From contig CANFQX010000004.1 of the NCBI GenBank assembly GCA_947449255.1, positions 1 to 64,000 on the forward strand: DNA of 64,000 nt, in the 5' to 3' direction. Both the position numbers and the translations under genes were made by a program. The notes below the pieces were generated by a model. It searched no databases and was not told the DNA's origin. It was given only the letters and a program-made list of their open reading frames with translations. This DNA is from Pseudobdellovibrionaceae bacterium. GTDB lineage: Bacteria; Bdellovibrionota; Bdellovibrionia; Bdellovibrionales; Bdellovibrionaceae. Positions 16,662-26,759 of the stretch are shown piece by piece (the stretch's first letter is position 1; every line of letters starts with the position of its first letter).

Positions 16662-19600
16662 CTAATGAATATCCTGCAAAGAAACAGACACCATCGTAGA
16701 AACCCCACGCTCCTGCATTGTCACTCCATAAAGTTTCTTGGCCACTTCCATCGTGTGCTTATTATGTGTCACCACAATAATTTGTGATCGTTTAGCCATT
16801 TCACGAACCAAGTCATTGAAACGGAAAACGTTCGCATCATCCAATGGAGCATCAACCTCATCCAGCAAGCAATACGGAGATGGCTTCACCAAGAAGATAG
16901 AAAAAACAAGGGCCACAGCCGTCAATGCCTTTTCGCCACCGGACATCAAAGACACATTTTGAGTCTTTTTTCCTGGAGGGCGAGCAATGATATCTATACC
17001 AGCTTCATTTTTTTCAGTTTCTTCAATCAGTTCAAGCCAAGCTTCTCCACCACCAAAAAGGACAGGGAAAACACGCGTAAATCGATCATTAACCAGGTCA
17101 AAAGTTTCCTTGAAGCGTTTTGAACAAATACGATTGATTCGCTCAATAACCTTACGAAGTTGTTCTTTGGCCTCAGTCAAATCAGCGTGTTGTTTGGTTA
17201 AGAACTCATAGCGGTTTGAGGTCTCTTCGTACTCCTCAATGGCTGATAAATTGACTTCACCAATCTTAGCCAATTTTTCACGAAGATCTTTCAGTTGTGA
17301 GTCTGCTTCGAGGAAATCACCTTCTCTGTCAGCATATTTTTCATAAACATCAGAAAGATTCAGCATGTAGCGCTCACGGATCTGATCGCTCAAGTACTGT
17401 TCTTTCATTTTTGCTTGTTCAAGTTTCAATTGAGAATCGTTCATTTTATGTTGGCGCACATTGCGTGCACGCTGAGTCGTTGCCGCCTCATCCTCAACCA
17501 CTCGTGCCGATTCAGACATCACTTCAAATTCATCTTTGGTGCGAGACACTTGAAGCTTTAAATTCTCGACTTCATCTAAAAGCCGTTCAAATTCAATTTT
17601 CTTTTCTTCCAAAGTCATTTGGCTTTCGGTCATTTGAAAACTATAACCTTGAGCCTCTTCATTCATTCGTGTCAGCTGAGAGTCTAGATCATTTAAAGAT
17701 CTAGTCACCATTTCGAGCTGTCTTAAAACACCAGTGTATTCTTGAGTTTTGGAAGCTGACTTCACCTGTAAATCAGTGACTTCAGATTGAAGTCCATCAA
17801 AGCCCATTCTTTTAGAATTCAATTCTTCATTTAGACTTTGAACTTCATCTTCTAAAATGGTTTTCTTTTCACGAGCCTGAATCAAAGCCTCATTGAGTTC
17901 TTCTGATTTACTTTCTTGGACCTCAAGTTGATCAGTGATCTTCTTCAGTTCCCGCTCTTGTCTTTCAACAGCCGTCTGGGCATTGACGAGTTCATTTTCG
18001 GCCCGCTCTAAATCTTTTCTAAATTCTGCAACTTTGATTTCTTGCCCAACTTTTCTTTTTTGAGCACCTTCAAAATCATTGAGAATATTATTCAGTTGAT
18101 CTTCAATTTTTTTGAGGGCTGCTTGCGCCAAGGCTAGCTTTCCTGCAAATTCGTCTTTCTTGTCGGAAAGCTCTTTGATTTCACGACGACGTTTCAAGAC
18201 TCCTGAATCTGCTGATTCAGAGGATCCACCCGTCAAAACACCATCGGCTGTCAGTGTATCACCATCTTGAGTCACAAAGGTCCAGCCCTCATATCTTGGA
18301 CGCAAAGCTAAAGCGGTTCGAATCGAATCGACGATAGCCACACCATCTAGCATATAAGCGACTGTGCTTTTAAATTTATCAGCAGCCTGAACAACATCTT
18401 TTAAAATGGCTTGAACGCCTGTTTCTTCAGCCGGACTGCTTGAGCGTGGCAACACCAATCCTTGATCTGCGGCCGACATGAAACTAGATCGCCCTGATTT
18501 ATTGGCTTTCAAATGAGTGACAGCATCCAATGCTACATCGGCATCCGAAGATAAAAGCATTTGCAACCGAGAACCCAAGGCCGCTTCCATGGCGACTTCA
18601 TATTCTGCGGGAACCTCAACAACCTCTGATACCGGTTGAAAATGGTTGATGATAGAGCCATCAGCCATCATTTCCTGAGTGCGAGTCTTTTGCCAAAGCA
18701 TGACTTGTTTTACGCCCTCTTGAAATCCCTCAAAGTTATTTTGCAAGTTTTCAAGACCATACAAGCGCGAAGTCACTTGATTCAAGGAATCCTTAAATGA
18801 ATCCACTTCGGACTTTTTAACATTGACTGCTTCGGTCAGAATTTTCTTATTGGCCTCGAAAGAGTCAACATCGCTGGCCAAATCCAATTGCATTTGGCGC
18901 TCTTTTTCAAGTTCATTGAAAACTTTTTTACGACGACCTTCAAATTCGACATGCTTTTCGCGAAGCTCATTCAAAACTTCTTGTTCGTTGGCTTGTCTTT
19001 CAGAAAGGTCAGCAATCTGAGCACCCAATGAGTTGACTCTAGCATCTAAGGAAGACTCGGATTGTCCGACAGCAAACAATTCACGACGTTTTGTCGTTAA
19101 CTCTTCATCAACTTCTGAAATGCGTGAGTTTGAGTTTTGGTAAATTTCATTCTTCTCAGCAAATTGTGAAGATAAGGATTCAGCTTCATCTCTGAGTTCT
19201 GAAACTTGGGCGTCAAACTGAGCTTTATCTCGGCTTAACAGCTCATGGCGAGCTTGCTGCTCCTGAAGCAGATTTCCAGTCATTTGCTCATTGCGACGAG
19301 CTTGCTCAATTTCAAAACGGAGTTCTTGAATCTCCATTTCCTTTTTTTGAACTGTCGATTGCTTAGCATAGAACTGAACCTGCTGCTCTTCAACGGCCTT
19401 TTCTTTTTCAAGAATTTGCAATTTCAACACTTCAAGTTGTCCCTGAAGAGTTGATAAGGTCGCATCACCCTCAACTTCCATACTTTGGGCTTCGTTAAAG
19501 ATGGCTTGGGCTTCGTCAGCGGCTCTTTTGAGCTCAAGATATTGTGCCGACGAAAGCCATAGATCTAGATCTTCAATTTGATTTTTGATATTGCGATAAC

Positions 19601-20255
19601 GTTCAGCACGCTGAGCTTGCCGTTGCAAAGAATCAATTTGGCGCTTCAATTCGCCGATGATGTCCTGCAATCGCACTAAATTTTGATCCGTAGAGATGAG
19701 CTTGCGTTGAGATTCTTTTTTGCGAGCTTTGAATTTAGTGATGCCGGCGGCTTCTTCGATCAACATACGTCGATCTTCGGGTTTCGAAGTGATGATTTTA
19801 CCAATCATACCTTGTGCAATGATCGAAAATCCCTTGGATCCAGCACCAGTGTCCATAAAGATTTCTTGCACATCTTTCAAACGTGCAGGTTCTTTATTAA
19901 TAAAGTATTCACCCTCGCCGCTGCGATGAAGCCGACGTGTGACCATAATTTCAGAATGTTTAATATATTTAGCGGGGAATGCTCCGCCATCATTTTCTAG
20001 GGTCAAAGAAACTTCACACATCCCCAAAGGAGCATATCCTTCAGCTCCCCCAAAAATGACATCCGTCATCTGAGATCCGCGCAAATCTTTTGCCGACATC
20101 TCGCCCATCACCCACATCAAAGCGTCGACGATATTTGATTTACCGCAGCCATTGGGTCCAACGATACCGGTAATCCCAGCATCAAAATGAATCATAGTGC
20201 GATCTTTAAACGATTTAAAACCAACGAGTTCAATTTTCTTAATTCTCAAGGTCAT
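16662..20255 (-). CDS. smc: Chromosome segregation ATPase SMC
   Basis: A 1197-residue SMC protein, the usual length. The N-terminal ATPase half has Walker A GPNGCGKSNIVDALMWVMGE (about 33-52). Long coiled coils (about 170-505 and 685-1020) flank a hinge domain (about 520-665). The C-terminal half carries the ABC signature LMSGGEKALTAVALVF and Walker B YCLLDEVDAPLDDANV. With ScpA/ScpB (not in the window) it forms condensin that compacts and segregates chromosomes. A strong ribosome binding site GAGGGGA precedes the ATG. It is monocistronic with its own terminator. Nothing odd in the sequence. Confidence 0.97.
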   Translation of the reverse strand: MTLRIKKIELVGFKSFKDRTMIHFDAGITGIVGPNGCGKSNIVDALMWVMGEMSAKDLRGSQMTDVIFGGAEGYAPLGMCEVSLTLENDGGAFPAKYIKHSEIMVTRRLHRSGEGEYFINKEPARLKDVQEIFMDTGAGSKGFSIIAQGMIGKIITSKPEDRRMLIEEAAGITKFKARKKESQRKLISTDQNLVRLQDIIGELKRQIDSLQRQAQRAERYRNIKNQIEDLDLWLSSAQYLELKRAADEAQAIFNEAQSMEVEGDATLSTLQGQLEVLKLQILEKEKAVEEQQVQFYAKQSTVQKKEMEIQELRFEIEQARRNEQMTGNLLQEQQARHELLSRDKAQFDAQVSELRDEAESLSSQFAEKNEIYQNSNSRISEVDEELTTKRRELFAVGQSESSLDARVNSLGAQIADLSERQANEQEVLNELREKHVEFEGRRKKVFNELEKERQMQLDLASDVDSFEANKKILTEAVNVKKSEVDSFKDSLNQVTSRLYGLENLQNNFEGFQEGVKQVMLWQKTRTQEMMADGSIINHFQPVSEVVEVPAEYEVAMEAALGSRLQMLLSSDADVALDAVTHLKANKSGRSSFMSAADQGLVLPRSSSPAEETGVQAILKDVVQAADKFKSTVAYMLDGVAIVDSIRTALALRPRYEGWTFVTQDGDTLTADGVLTGGSSESADSGVLKRRREIKELSDKKDEFAGKLALAQAALKKIEDQLNNILNDFEGAQKRKVGQEIKVAEFRKDLERAENELVNAQTAVERQERELKKITDQLEVQESKSEELNEALIQAREKKTILEDEVQSLNEELNSKRMGFDGLQSEVTDLQVKSASKTQEYTGVLRQLEMVTRSLNDLDSQLTRMNEEAQGYSFQMTESQMTLEEKKIEFERLLDEVENLKLQVSRTKDEFEVMSESARVVEDEAATTQRARNVRQHKMNDSQLKLEQAKMKEQYLSDQIRERYMLNLSDVYEKYADREGDFLEADSQLKDLREKLAKIGEVNLSAIEEYEETSNRYEFLTKQHADLTEAKEQLRKVIERINRICSKRFKETFDLVNDRFTRVFPVLFGGGEAWLELIEETEKNEAGIDIIARPPGKKTQNVSLMSGGEKALTAVALVFSIFLVKPSPYCLLDEVDAPLDDANVFRFNDLVREMAKRSQIIVVTHNKHTMEVAKKLYGVTMQERGVSTMVSVSLQDIH

Positions 20256-20533
20256 TCCCCTCTTGAGTAAAATAAAACAGCCAATAAAACGACATAAATA
20301 AAAAAATAATTACTAAGATCTAATTACTAAATAATCATCCAAAAACGCAGGATGGATTTACTAGACCAAAGGCCGTTTCTATCTCACCACGTTCTGTCAT
20401 TATGTCAACCATCGCCTTTTGAATCTCCTCACTTTATCTTCATTTTGCCTTGAAAAAGCCTTCAATGCGTCACTTGTTTGCTTAATTACTAAGCACCTTG
20501 ATTTAAACCCTTATCATTTTTTGACATAAAAAA

Positions 20534-20558
20534 ACCCACTGCAGATAGTGCAGTGGGT
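20534..20558 (-). terminator. Rho-independent terminator of ppdK
   Basis: A perfect 10-bp stem (ACCCACTGCA and complement) with GATAG loop. On the minus strand it is followed by seven T. It lies 27 bases after the ppdK stop codon. Confidence 0.85.
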
Positions 20559-20584
20559 AATAAATAAATTAAAAATAAGTCTTT

Positions 20585-23299
20585 TTATTTTTTTAAAGCG
20601 GCTTTGGCAGCGGCCAATCTTGCAATAGGAACTCGGAAAGGAGAGCAAGAAACATAATCAAGCCCCGCCTTATGGAAGAACTCAATGGAATCGGGATCTC
20701 CCCCATGCTCACCGCAAACACCAACTTTTAACTTTGGCTTAGCACGACGACCATATTCGACACCCATCTTAACTAAAGCTCCCACACCAACCTGATCTAT
20801 GGACACAAAAGGATCCTTCGCAAAGATCCCTTGCGAAACATAAGATCCTAAAAAGCGTCCAGCATCATCTCTAGATAGCCCCAAAGTCGTTTGAGTTAAA
20901 TCGTTTGTTCCAAAGCTAAAGAAGTCTGCATGTTCAGCAATCGCTCCAGCGGTCAAAGCCGCCCGAGGAAGTTCAATCATAGTTCCAATTTGATAAGAAA
21001 AATTGATGTTTTTTTCAATTTGAACTTTCTTGATTTCTTGCTCTGCTTGAGCGCGCAAAATCTCCAGCTCCTTATCCGTGGCTACAAGTGGAATCATAAT
21101 TTCTGGAGCGGCCAAGTTTCTATTCTCAGAAATCATCATGCATGCAGCTTCTGCGATCGCTCGAACTTGCATGGTGTAGATTTCTGGATAAGTGATGGCC
21201 AAGCGACATCCACGATGTCCTAACATTGGATTGAACTCGTGCAAGGCTCCAACTTTTGAACGCAAACGATCAAAGTCCATTCCTAAACGTTTAGCTAATT
21301 CTTTTGATTCTTCCTCAGTGTGAGGAACAAATTCATGCAAAGGTGGATCCAACAAACGAATTGTTACAGGATGACCATCCATGATTTTTAAGATTTGATA
21401 AAAATCATCTCGCTGCATTGGCAAAAGCTTAGCCAGTGCCTTTTCGCGATCCGTTTTGTTATCAGCAATAATCATTTCCCTGACAGCATCAATTCGATCG
21501 CCACCAAAGAACATGTGTTCGGTTCTGCAAAGCCCAATACCTTCTGCTCCAAAATTTTTAGCCGTTTGAGCGTCTTTAGGTGTGTCGGCGTTTGTGCGCA
21601 CCTTCAATTGCCGAATGCGATCCGCAATTTTCATGATGCGTTCAAAATAAACATCTAACTTAGGTTCAATTGTTTTCACTTCACCCAAATAAACTTCACC
21701 CGTTGAGCCATCCAACGTGATAACATCGCCACGCTTTAGAACGTAGCCTTTCACTTTCATCGTCTCATTTTTGTAGTCAACTTCTACTTCGCCGCAACCG
21801 GCAACGCAACATTTACCCATTCCACGGGCAACGACCGCCGCATGAGAAGTCATGCCTCCACGAGTGGTAAAGATGCCTTGGGCCGCGATCATTCCCGCTA
21901 TATCCTCTGGGGAAGTTTCAACGCGAACAAGAATGACTTTCTTCCCTTGCTCTCTCCACTCAACTGCTTCTTCAGATGTGAAAACGATTTGACCATTCAC
22001 TCCACCTGGTGAAGCTGGCAATCCTTTAGCCAACAAAGTTTTCTGTGCTTTGGGATCTAAGGTTGGATGCAAAAGTTGATCTAATGAATGAGGTTCAAGA
22101 CGCAGAATAGCTGTTTCTTCTGTGATCAATTTTTCATCAATCATATCGCAGGCAATCTTTAAGGCCGCAGCGGCCGTTCTTTTGCCATTGCGAGTTTGCA
22201 GCATCCACAAAGTGGAACGCTCAATCGTGAATTCGATATCTTGCATGTCATGATAATGAGTTTCTAGTTTCTTATAAATATCTACCAGCTGTTGATAAGC
22301 AGCTGGCATGGCCTCTTCTAAAGATTGCATACCAGATTCAGCGGCTGCAATTTTAGTGATAGGCTGAGGCGTCCTAATTCCAGCAACAACATCTTCACCT
22401 TGGGCGTTGATCAAAAACTCTCCATAGAAAGCTTTGTCACCTGTGGAAGGGTTGCGTGTAAATGCAACTCCAGTTGCAGAATCTTCACCCATATTTCCAA
22501 ACACCATCGATTGAATATTCACGGCAGTTCCCCAACTTGCAGGAATATCATGAAGGTCCCGGTAAGTGATTGCACGCGGAGTATTCCAAGAATGAAAAAC
22601 AGCAGTTATTGAACCCCACAACTGATCCCATGGATCTGTTGGAAAAGTCCGCCCAGTGACTTGCAAGACAAGGTCTTTGAACTTTTTCACAAGAAATTTT
22701 AAATCTTCAACAGTCATTTCTGTATCGAGTTTATAATGCTTGTCTTCTTTCAAATCTTCAAGAGTCACATCAAGAAGAGAAGAATTCATATTCATCACCA
22801 CATCAGAATACATCTGAACAAAGCGGCGGTACGAATCCCATGCAAAGCGAGGATTATTTGAAGACTTTGCCAAGCCTTCCACAGTTTGGTCATTTAAGCC
22901 CAAATTTAAGATTGTATCCATCATACCGGGCATTGAAGCTCTTGCTCCAGAGCGAACAGAAACTAACAAAGGATCTGTTGTGTCGCCAAATTTTTTTCCA
23001 ATTTTTGCTTCAACATTGGCCATGGCTTCGATCACTTTCGGTCGAACCCAATCTGGCAGTTTGCCGCCTTCTTCATAAAAGTGCGTGCAAATTTCTGTAG
23101 AAATTGTAAACCCCGGCGGAACCGGAATTCCTAAGGCTGTCATTTCAGCAAGATTTGCTCCCTTGCCTCCCAGAATATTCTTCATTCCTGCATTGCCTTC
23201 GGATTCACCGGCTGCAAAGAAATAGACAAATTTCTGCGGTAGAGCTGCCTTTAATTTTGCCTTGTTTGATTGAATGTCAGTTGTAATGTTCTGGTGCAT
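20585..23299 (-). CDS. ppdK: Pyruvate, phosphate dikinase
   Basis: A 904-residue PPDK converting pyruvate, ATP and phosphate to phosphoenolpyruvate, AMP and pyrophosphate, reversibly. The N-terminal ATP-grasp nucleotide-binding domain (GGKGANLAEMTALGIPVPPGF, SGARASMPGMMDTILNLG) is followed by the phosphohistidine domain with the catalytic His in GGMTSHAAVVARGMG. The C-terminal PEP/pyruvate TIM barrel has GTNDLTQTT and GVCGEHGGDP. Length is typical. Next to glyS but separated by that gene's terminator, so transcribed on its own. The enzyme may serve gluconeogenesis or glycolysis when amino acids are the main carbon source; that is inference. Confidence 0.97.
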   Translation of the reverse strand: MHQNITTDIQSNKAKLKAALPQKFVYFFAAGESEGNAGMKNILGGKGANLAEMTALGIPVPPGFTISTEICTHFYEEGGKLPDWVRPKVIEAMANVEAKIGKKFGDTTDPLLVSVRSGARASMPGMMDTILNLGLNDQTVEGLAKSSNNPRFAWDSYRRFVQMYSDVVMNMNSSLLDVTLEDLKEDKHYKLDTEMTVEDLKFLVKKFKDLVLQVTGRTFPTDPWDQLWGSITAVFHSWNTPRAITYRDLHDIPASWGTAVNIQSMVFGNMGEDSATGVAFTRNPSTGDKAFYGEFLINAQGEDVVAGIRTPQPITKIAAAESGMQSLEEAMPAAYQQLVDIYKKLETHYHDMQDIEFTIERSTLWMLQTRNGKRTAAAALKIACDMIDEKLITEETAILRLEPHSLDQLLHPTLDPKAQKTLLAKGLPASPGGVNGQIVFTSEEAVEWREQGKKVILVRVETSPEDIAGMIAAQGIFTTRGGMTSHAAVVARGMGKCCVAGCGEVEVDYKNETMKVKGYVLKRGDVITLDGSTGEVYLGEVKTIEPKLDVYFERIMKIADRIRQLKVRTNADTPKDAQTAKNFGAEGIGLCRTEHMFFGGDRIDAVREMIIADNKTDREKALAKLLPMQRDDFYQILKIMDGHPVTIRLLDPPLHEFVPHTEEESKELAKRLGMDFDRLRSKVGALHEFNPMLGHRGCRLAITYPEIYTMQVRAIAEAACMMISENRNLAAPEIMIPLVATDKELEILRAQAEQEIKKVQIEKNINFSYQIGTMIELPRAALTAGAIAEHADFFSFGTNDLTQTTLGLSRDDAGRFLGSYVSQGIFAKDPFVSIDQVGVGALVKMGVEYGRRAKPKLKVGVCGEHGGDPDSIEFFHKAGLDYVSCSPFRVPIARLAAAKAALKK

Positions 23300-23422
23300 A
23301 AGTCTCCTTTTTCTGCCTCATAACCCGGCCATGAGACATCGCCCCTAACTTAAATTCAATGAAAAGTTACGCTAGATATGCGTTGAGTTATCGCAAAGCC
23401 AACCCACAGCGCTCAATAAGTA

Positions 23423-23450
23423 AAAAGCCCCTGAAAAATCAGAGGCTTTT
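23423..23450 (-). terminator. Terminator downstream of glyS
   Basis: The arms AAAAGCCCCTGA and TCAGAGGCTTTT pair with one mismatch around a 4-base A loop, giving a U-rich end on the minus strand, about 50 bases after the glyS stop. Confidence 0.75.
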
Positions 23451-23499
23451 CTTTGAACATTGTTATTACGCACCGAGTGGCAAAAAGGTACGGCGTACC

Positions 23500-24834
23500 T
23501 TAAAAAGATTTTAGTTTGGTGGTGATGTAGGTGTTTAATTGGGACATTGCGATGCGCTCTTGAACCATTGTGTCGCGATGGCGAACTGTGACGGCCTGAT
23601 CGTTGATGGTGTCAAAATCGACAGTCACACAGAATGGCGTGCCTATTTCGTCTTGGCGACGGTAGCGCTTTCCAATAGAGGCTGCCTCATCGTAGGTGAC
23701 ATCAAAATCTTCCGCCAATTGATTGCGAAGCTTGCCTGCAATTGAACTCAGCTCTTCTTTTTTGGACAGTGGCAAAACAGCCACCTTATATGGAGCAAGC
23801 TCTGGATGAAGACCCAAAACTATGCGAGTGTCTTCCTTCCCCGCTTCATCTGTAGAGATTTCTTCGCGATAAGCATCACACATGAAAGCCAAGAATAAAC
23901 GGTCACAACCCACGGCTGTCTCAATGACATAAGGAATGTATTTTTCTTTATTGGCTTCGTCAAAATACTCAAGACTTTTTCCAGAAAAACTTGAATGCTG
24001 AGTTAAATCAAAATCAGCTCTGTTATGAATCCCCTCGAGCTCTGAAAAGCCCATTGGAAATTTATATTCAAAATCAGTCGCAGCCCGCGCATAATGCGCA
24101 AGTTTTTCGTGATCATGAAATCGCAGATTCTCTGCTTTAATGCCATATTTCATATAAAAATTGTGGCGAGTTTCTTTCCACTCATTAAAGAATTTTTCAT
24201 CAGTCCCAGGTTTTACAAAATATTGCATTTCCATCTGTTCGAATTCTCGTGTTCTAAAGATGAAATTTCCCGGTGTGATTTCGTTGCGGAAAGATTTCCC
24301 AATCGCCGCGATTCCAAAGGGAATTTTGTATCTTGATGACTGCTGGCAATTCATGAAATTAACAAAATGACCCTGCGCTGTTTCGGGCCGCAGATAAACC
24401 ACACTGGCTGAATCTTCTAAAGGCCCCATGTGGGTCTTAAACATTAAATTAAAGTTTCGCTCTTCTGAAAGATTTTGACTGCCACACTGAGGGCACTCTT
24501 TACGGAGCAAATAAGACTCCGTGTTGTCCGCGCGAAAGCGCGTCTTGCAGGCTTTGCAGTCCACCAAAGGATCGCTAAAACCATCAACATGGCCTGAGGC
24601 TTTCCATACCGTCGGATGCATAAGAATAGCAGCATCCAGACCCACAATGTCTGGTCTGCGAGTCATTGCATTCCACCAGGCTCGTTTCACATTCAATTTC
24701 ATCAATGAACCCAAAGGTCCATAGTCCCAACAACTTCCTAAACCACCATAAATTTCTGATGACTGAAATACAAAACCTCGACGTTTGCTGAGGCTGACAA
24801 GGGTATTCAAATCCTCACAATGCTTAATTTTCAT
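23500..24834 (-). CDS. glyS: Glycyl-tRNA synthetase, single-chain class II type
   Basis: A 444-residue alpha2-type glycyl-tRNA synthetase (the GRS1 form, not the bacterial alpha2-beta2 form). It charges tRNA-Gly with glycine. The N-terminus has [20 protein letters not shown] and WDYGPLG. A CxxC...CxxC zinc ribbon ([15 protein letters not shown]) is followed by motif 2 ([21 protein letters not shown]) and motif 3, then the anticodon-binding domain ([17 protein letters not shown]). It is a little shorter than many homologues but complete. No T-box or other leader is visible upstream. Confidence 0.96.
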   Translation of the reverse strand: MKIKHCEDLNTLVSLSKRRGFVFQSSEIYGGLGSCWDYGPLGSLMKLNVKRAWWNAMTRRPDIVGLDAAILMHPTVWKASGHVDGFSDPLVDCKACKTRFRADNTESYLLRKECPQCGSQNLSEERNFNLMFKTHMGPLEDSASVVYLRPETAQGHFVNFMNCQQSSRYKIPFGIAAIGKSFRNEITPGNFIFRTREFEQMEMQYFVKPGTDEKFFNEWKETRHNFYMKYGIKAENLRFHDHEKLAHYARAATDFEYKFPMGFSELEGIHNRADFDLTQHSSFSGKSLEYFDEANKEKYIPYVIETAVGCDRLFLAFMCDAYREEISTDEAGKEDTRIVLGLHPELAPYKVAVLPLSKKEELSSIAGKLRNQLAEDFDVTYDEAASIGKRYRRQDEIGTPFCVTVDFDTINDQAVTVRHRDTMVQERIAMSQLNTYITTKLKSF

Positions 24835-24965
24835 CTAGAGCTCCGATTGCATAAACAAAGACCAAAAGTACACACACGAATTAAAAACTACACTGGCGGT
24901 CCAGATGCAGTCAAGGTTTGAGGGTCTTCCTTGATCTCGATCAAAGCTTCATTGAAAATGAAATT

Positions 24966-25328
24966 ATGCATCGCACTTTAAAAAAATATATTATTTTATC
25001 TAGCATCATCCTGATTGTCTCCTCATTGATCGAGGCAGAAGCCATTTCTGTTTCAGAATTTATCACCACCGAAGAAACCGTTCGAGAGCAGATGCTGACA
25101 ATTTCACGTGAACTCGGCGTCACCTGCACAGAGTGCCATCATGTTGAAAACTTCAAAAATGACGACAAAAAGAATTTCAAAATTGCTCGCGAGCATATGA
25201 AACTGACACAACTCATTAAAGAGCATGGATTTAGTGGCAACAAAGAGCCCGAGAGCACCTGCTATATGTGCCACCGCGGAAAACTTCATCCCGATGTTAA
25301 AGAACCTGCTGCTCAAAAAACACACTAG
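24966..25328 (+). CDS. Small periplasmic dihaem cytochrome c
   Basis: A 120-residue protein with a signal peptide (YIILSSIILIVSSLIEAEA) and two CxxCH haem sites, CTECH and CYMCH, about 44 residues apart. The layout (VTCTECHHVENF ... KEPESTCYMCHRG) resembles the cytochrome subunit family of photosynthetic reaction centres and related small electron carriers that are widespread outside phototrophs. The ATG at 24966 is chosen because the signal peptide then starts correctly; the ribosome binding site is weak. It overlaps the convergent membrane J-like gene by 4 bases at the 3' end. An electron-transfer role is inferred from the motifs. Confidence 0.8.
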   Translation: MHRTLKKYIILSSIILIVSSLIEAEAISVSEFITTEETVREQMLTISRELGVTCTECHHVENFKNDDKKNFKIAREHMKLTQLIKEHGFSGNKEPESTCYMCHRGKLHPDVKEPAAQKTH

Positions 25329-25753
25329 CTGACTTTTTTAAGAATGGCCTGAAAAGCGGCCTCAAGAAATTCAATAGATTCTTTGTCACATTTTTTCAAG
25401 CAGGCCTGATAGGCCTCGGTCACTTGAGTGATCGAGGATCCTGCAGGGACTCCCAAAACTTCATAGGCATCCCACGAATGGGAATTATACATAAACATGA
25501 CATTTAAATATTTCTCTTGAGGAATCCCGGGCCTGACCCTTTTGGTCATTGTCGGATTGTAGGATCCCTGCTTTCCCATGACTGACGGAGATAATAGGTT
25601 TTTTACCGGCAGGCTTGCTGGCTTCGAAGAATGATCTGGCGCCTTCATATCAAGCTGAGTGGGCCGCTTCCCATGGCCGCGCGACATGGCATACCATAAT
25701 ATAAAACCTGCGGCTCCAGCAATGTTCAATAACAAAATCACTTGGCTATTCAT
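25325..25753 (-). CDS. Membrane-anchored protein with degenerate J-domain-like C-terminus
   Basis: A 142-residue protein: N-terminal transmembrane helix (VILLLNIAGAAGFILWYAM), a basic, proline-rich linker, and a C-terminal stretch SWDAYEVLGVPAGSSITQVTEAYQACLKKCDKES. This matches helix I and the start of helix II of J domains (DxYxxLGVxxxAS-x-xxIxxAYxxxxxxxHPD). The HPD tripeptide that stimulates Hsp70 is replaced by KCD-like residues, so it is unlikely to activate DnaK. Such degenerate J modules usually mediate protein contacts. It is divergent from the adjacent mrp gene with about 50 bases between, and convergent with the cytochrome gene. Confidence 0.6.
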   Translation of the reverse strand: MNSQVILLLNIAGAAGFILWYAMSRGHGKRPTQLDMKAPDHSSKPASLPVKNLLSPSVMGKQGSYNPTMTKRVRPGIPQEKYLNVMFMYNSHSWDAYEVLGVPAGSSITQVTEAYQACLKKCDKESIEFLEAAFQAILKKVS

Positions 25754-25802
25754 TCTTCTTCCATTATTCGTTATCTGTCTAAATTTATCAAGGAGTCACA
25801 AA

Positions 25803-26597
25803 ATGGCCAGTCCCAATCCCTTCGACAAGCAGACCCCTATCCAAGGCATTAAACACATCCTCGCCGTAAGCTCTGGAAAAGGTGGCGTGGGAAAAAGCAC
25901 GGTTGCCACCAACTTGGCTTTGGCCTTAGGACGAAAGGGCAAGGTTGGATTGTTGGACGCTGATATTTATGGCCCTAGTATTCCGCGAATGTTGGGCGCA
26001 CTTTCACAAAAACCAAATATGAATCCCGACACCAACCAACTCGAACCGATCGAAAGATACGGATTAAAATTAATGAGCATTGGTTTTCTGATTGATGAAA
26101 GCTCTGCTGTTGTCTGGCGCGGACCGATGTTATTTAAAGCTATGGATCAATTCCTACGAGACGTAAACTGGGGTGAACTGGATTACCTTGTGATTGATTT
26201 GCCACCAGGAACTGGCGACATTCAACTGACTTTAGCCCAGAAAGTGCCGGTGGCTGGCGCGATCGTGGTCTCCACTCCACAAAATGTTGCCTTGGTGGAT
26301 GTAAAAAAAGCCATCGATATGTTTCAAAGAGTCAGCGTTCCTCTGTTGGGCCTCATTGAAAACATGGCCTATATGATCAACCCTGTGAATGGGGAAAAAA
26401 TGCAACTTTTCCCTAAAGGTGAAATTGATTCCTACGCACAGAAAATGGGCATTCCAAAACTTGGCGAGGTGGCCTTCAACCCCTCTGTAGGATTATCCTG
26501 TGAGGCAGGAATTCCGATTGTAGAAGCAAACCCCAATGGAGCTGAAGCCCAAGCCTTTATGAAAATAGCGGATAAAATTCGGGAACTCTTTCCGTAA
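25803..26597 (+). CDS. mrp: Mrp/ApbC/NBP35-family P-loop ATPase lacking the CxxC motif
   Basis: A 264-residue ParA/MinD-superfamily ATPase with deviant Walker A SSGKGGVGKSTVATNL (about 23-38), LLDADIYGPSIPRMLG, DLPPGTGDIQLTL and the Mrp signature ENMAYM. Mrp/ApbC proteins deliver Fe-S clusters to apo-targets through a CPxC motif that normally follows ENMSYF. Here the segment reads INPVNGEK with no cysteines, and the protein has only one Cys elsewhere. It also lacks the N-terminal MIP18-like domain. So Fe-S carrier function is doubtful. The ATG at 25803 has AGGAG upstream. A strong terminator follows. Confidence 0.87.
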   Translation: MASPNPFDKQTPIQGIKHILAVSSGKGGVGKSTVATNLALALGRKGKVGLLDADIYGPSIPRMLGALSQKPNMNPDTNQLEPIERYGLKLMSIGFLIDESSAVVWRGPMLFKAMDQFLRDVNWGELDYLVIDLPPGTGDIQLTLAQKVPVAGAIVVSTPQNVALVDVKKAIDMFQRVSVPLLGLIENMAYMINPVNGEKMQLFPKGEIDSYAQKMGIPKLGEVAFNPSVGLSCEAGIPIVEANPNGAEAQAFMKIADKIRELFP

Positions 26598-26628
26598 TTT
26601 TACTTTTCGCCAATCAACTCACCCAGTA

Positions 26629-26667
26629 AATGAGATCGGTCAGAGAATTGACCGATCTCATTCTTTT
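26629..26667 (+). terminator. Rho-independent terminator of mrp
   Basis: A perfect 14-bp stem (AATGAGATCGGTCA and complement) with a 6-base loop, then CTTTTC, 32 bases after the mrp stop. Confidence 0.85.
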
Positions 26668-26759
26668 CAATTCAAATAAAACGCCTCAATTTGAATAGCA
26701 AAAGCACCTTGTTGTTTTGTCTTTTTCCAACATTGAAACAGGGTTTTCCCATCGTGAAT

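Noticed and set aside
25659-25802. N-terminal extension of mrp by 48 residues
   Set aside because: It overlaps the divergent membrane J-like gene; the ATG at 25803 has AGGAG and matches the family N-terminus.
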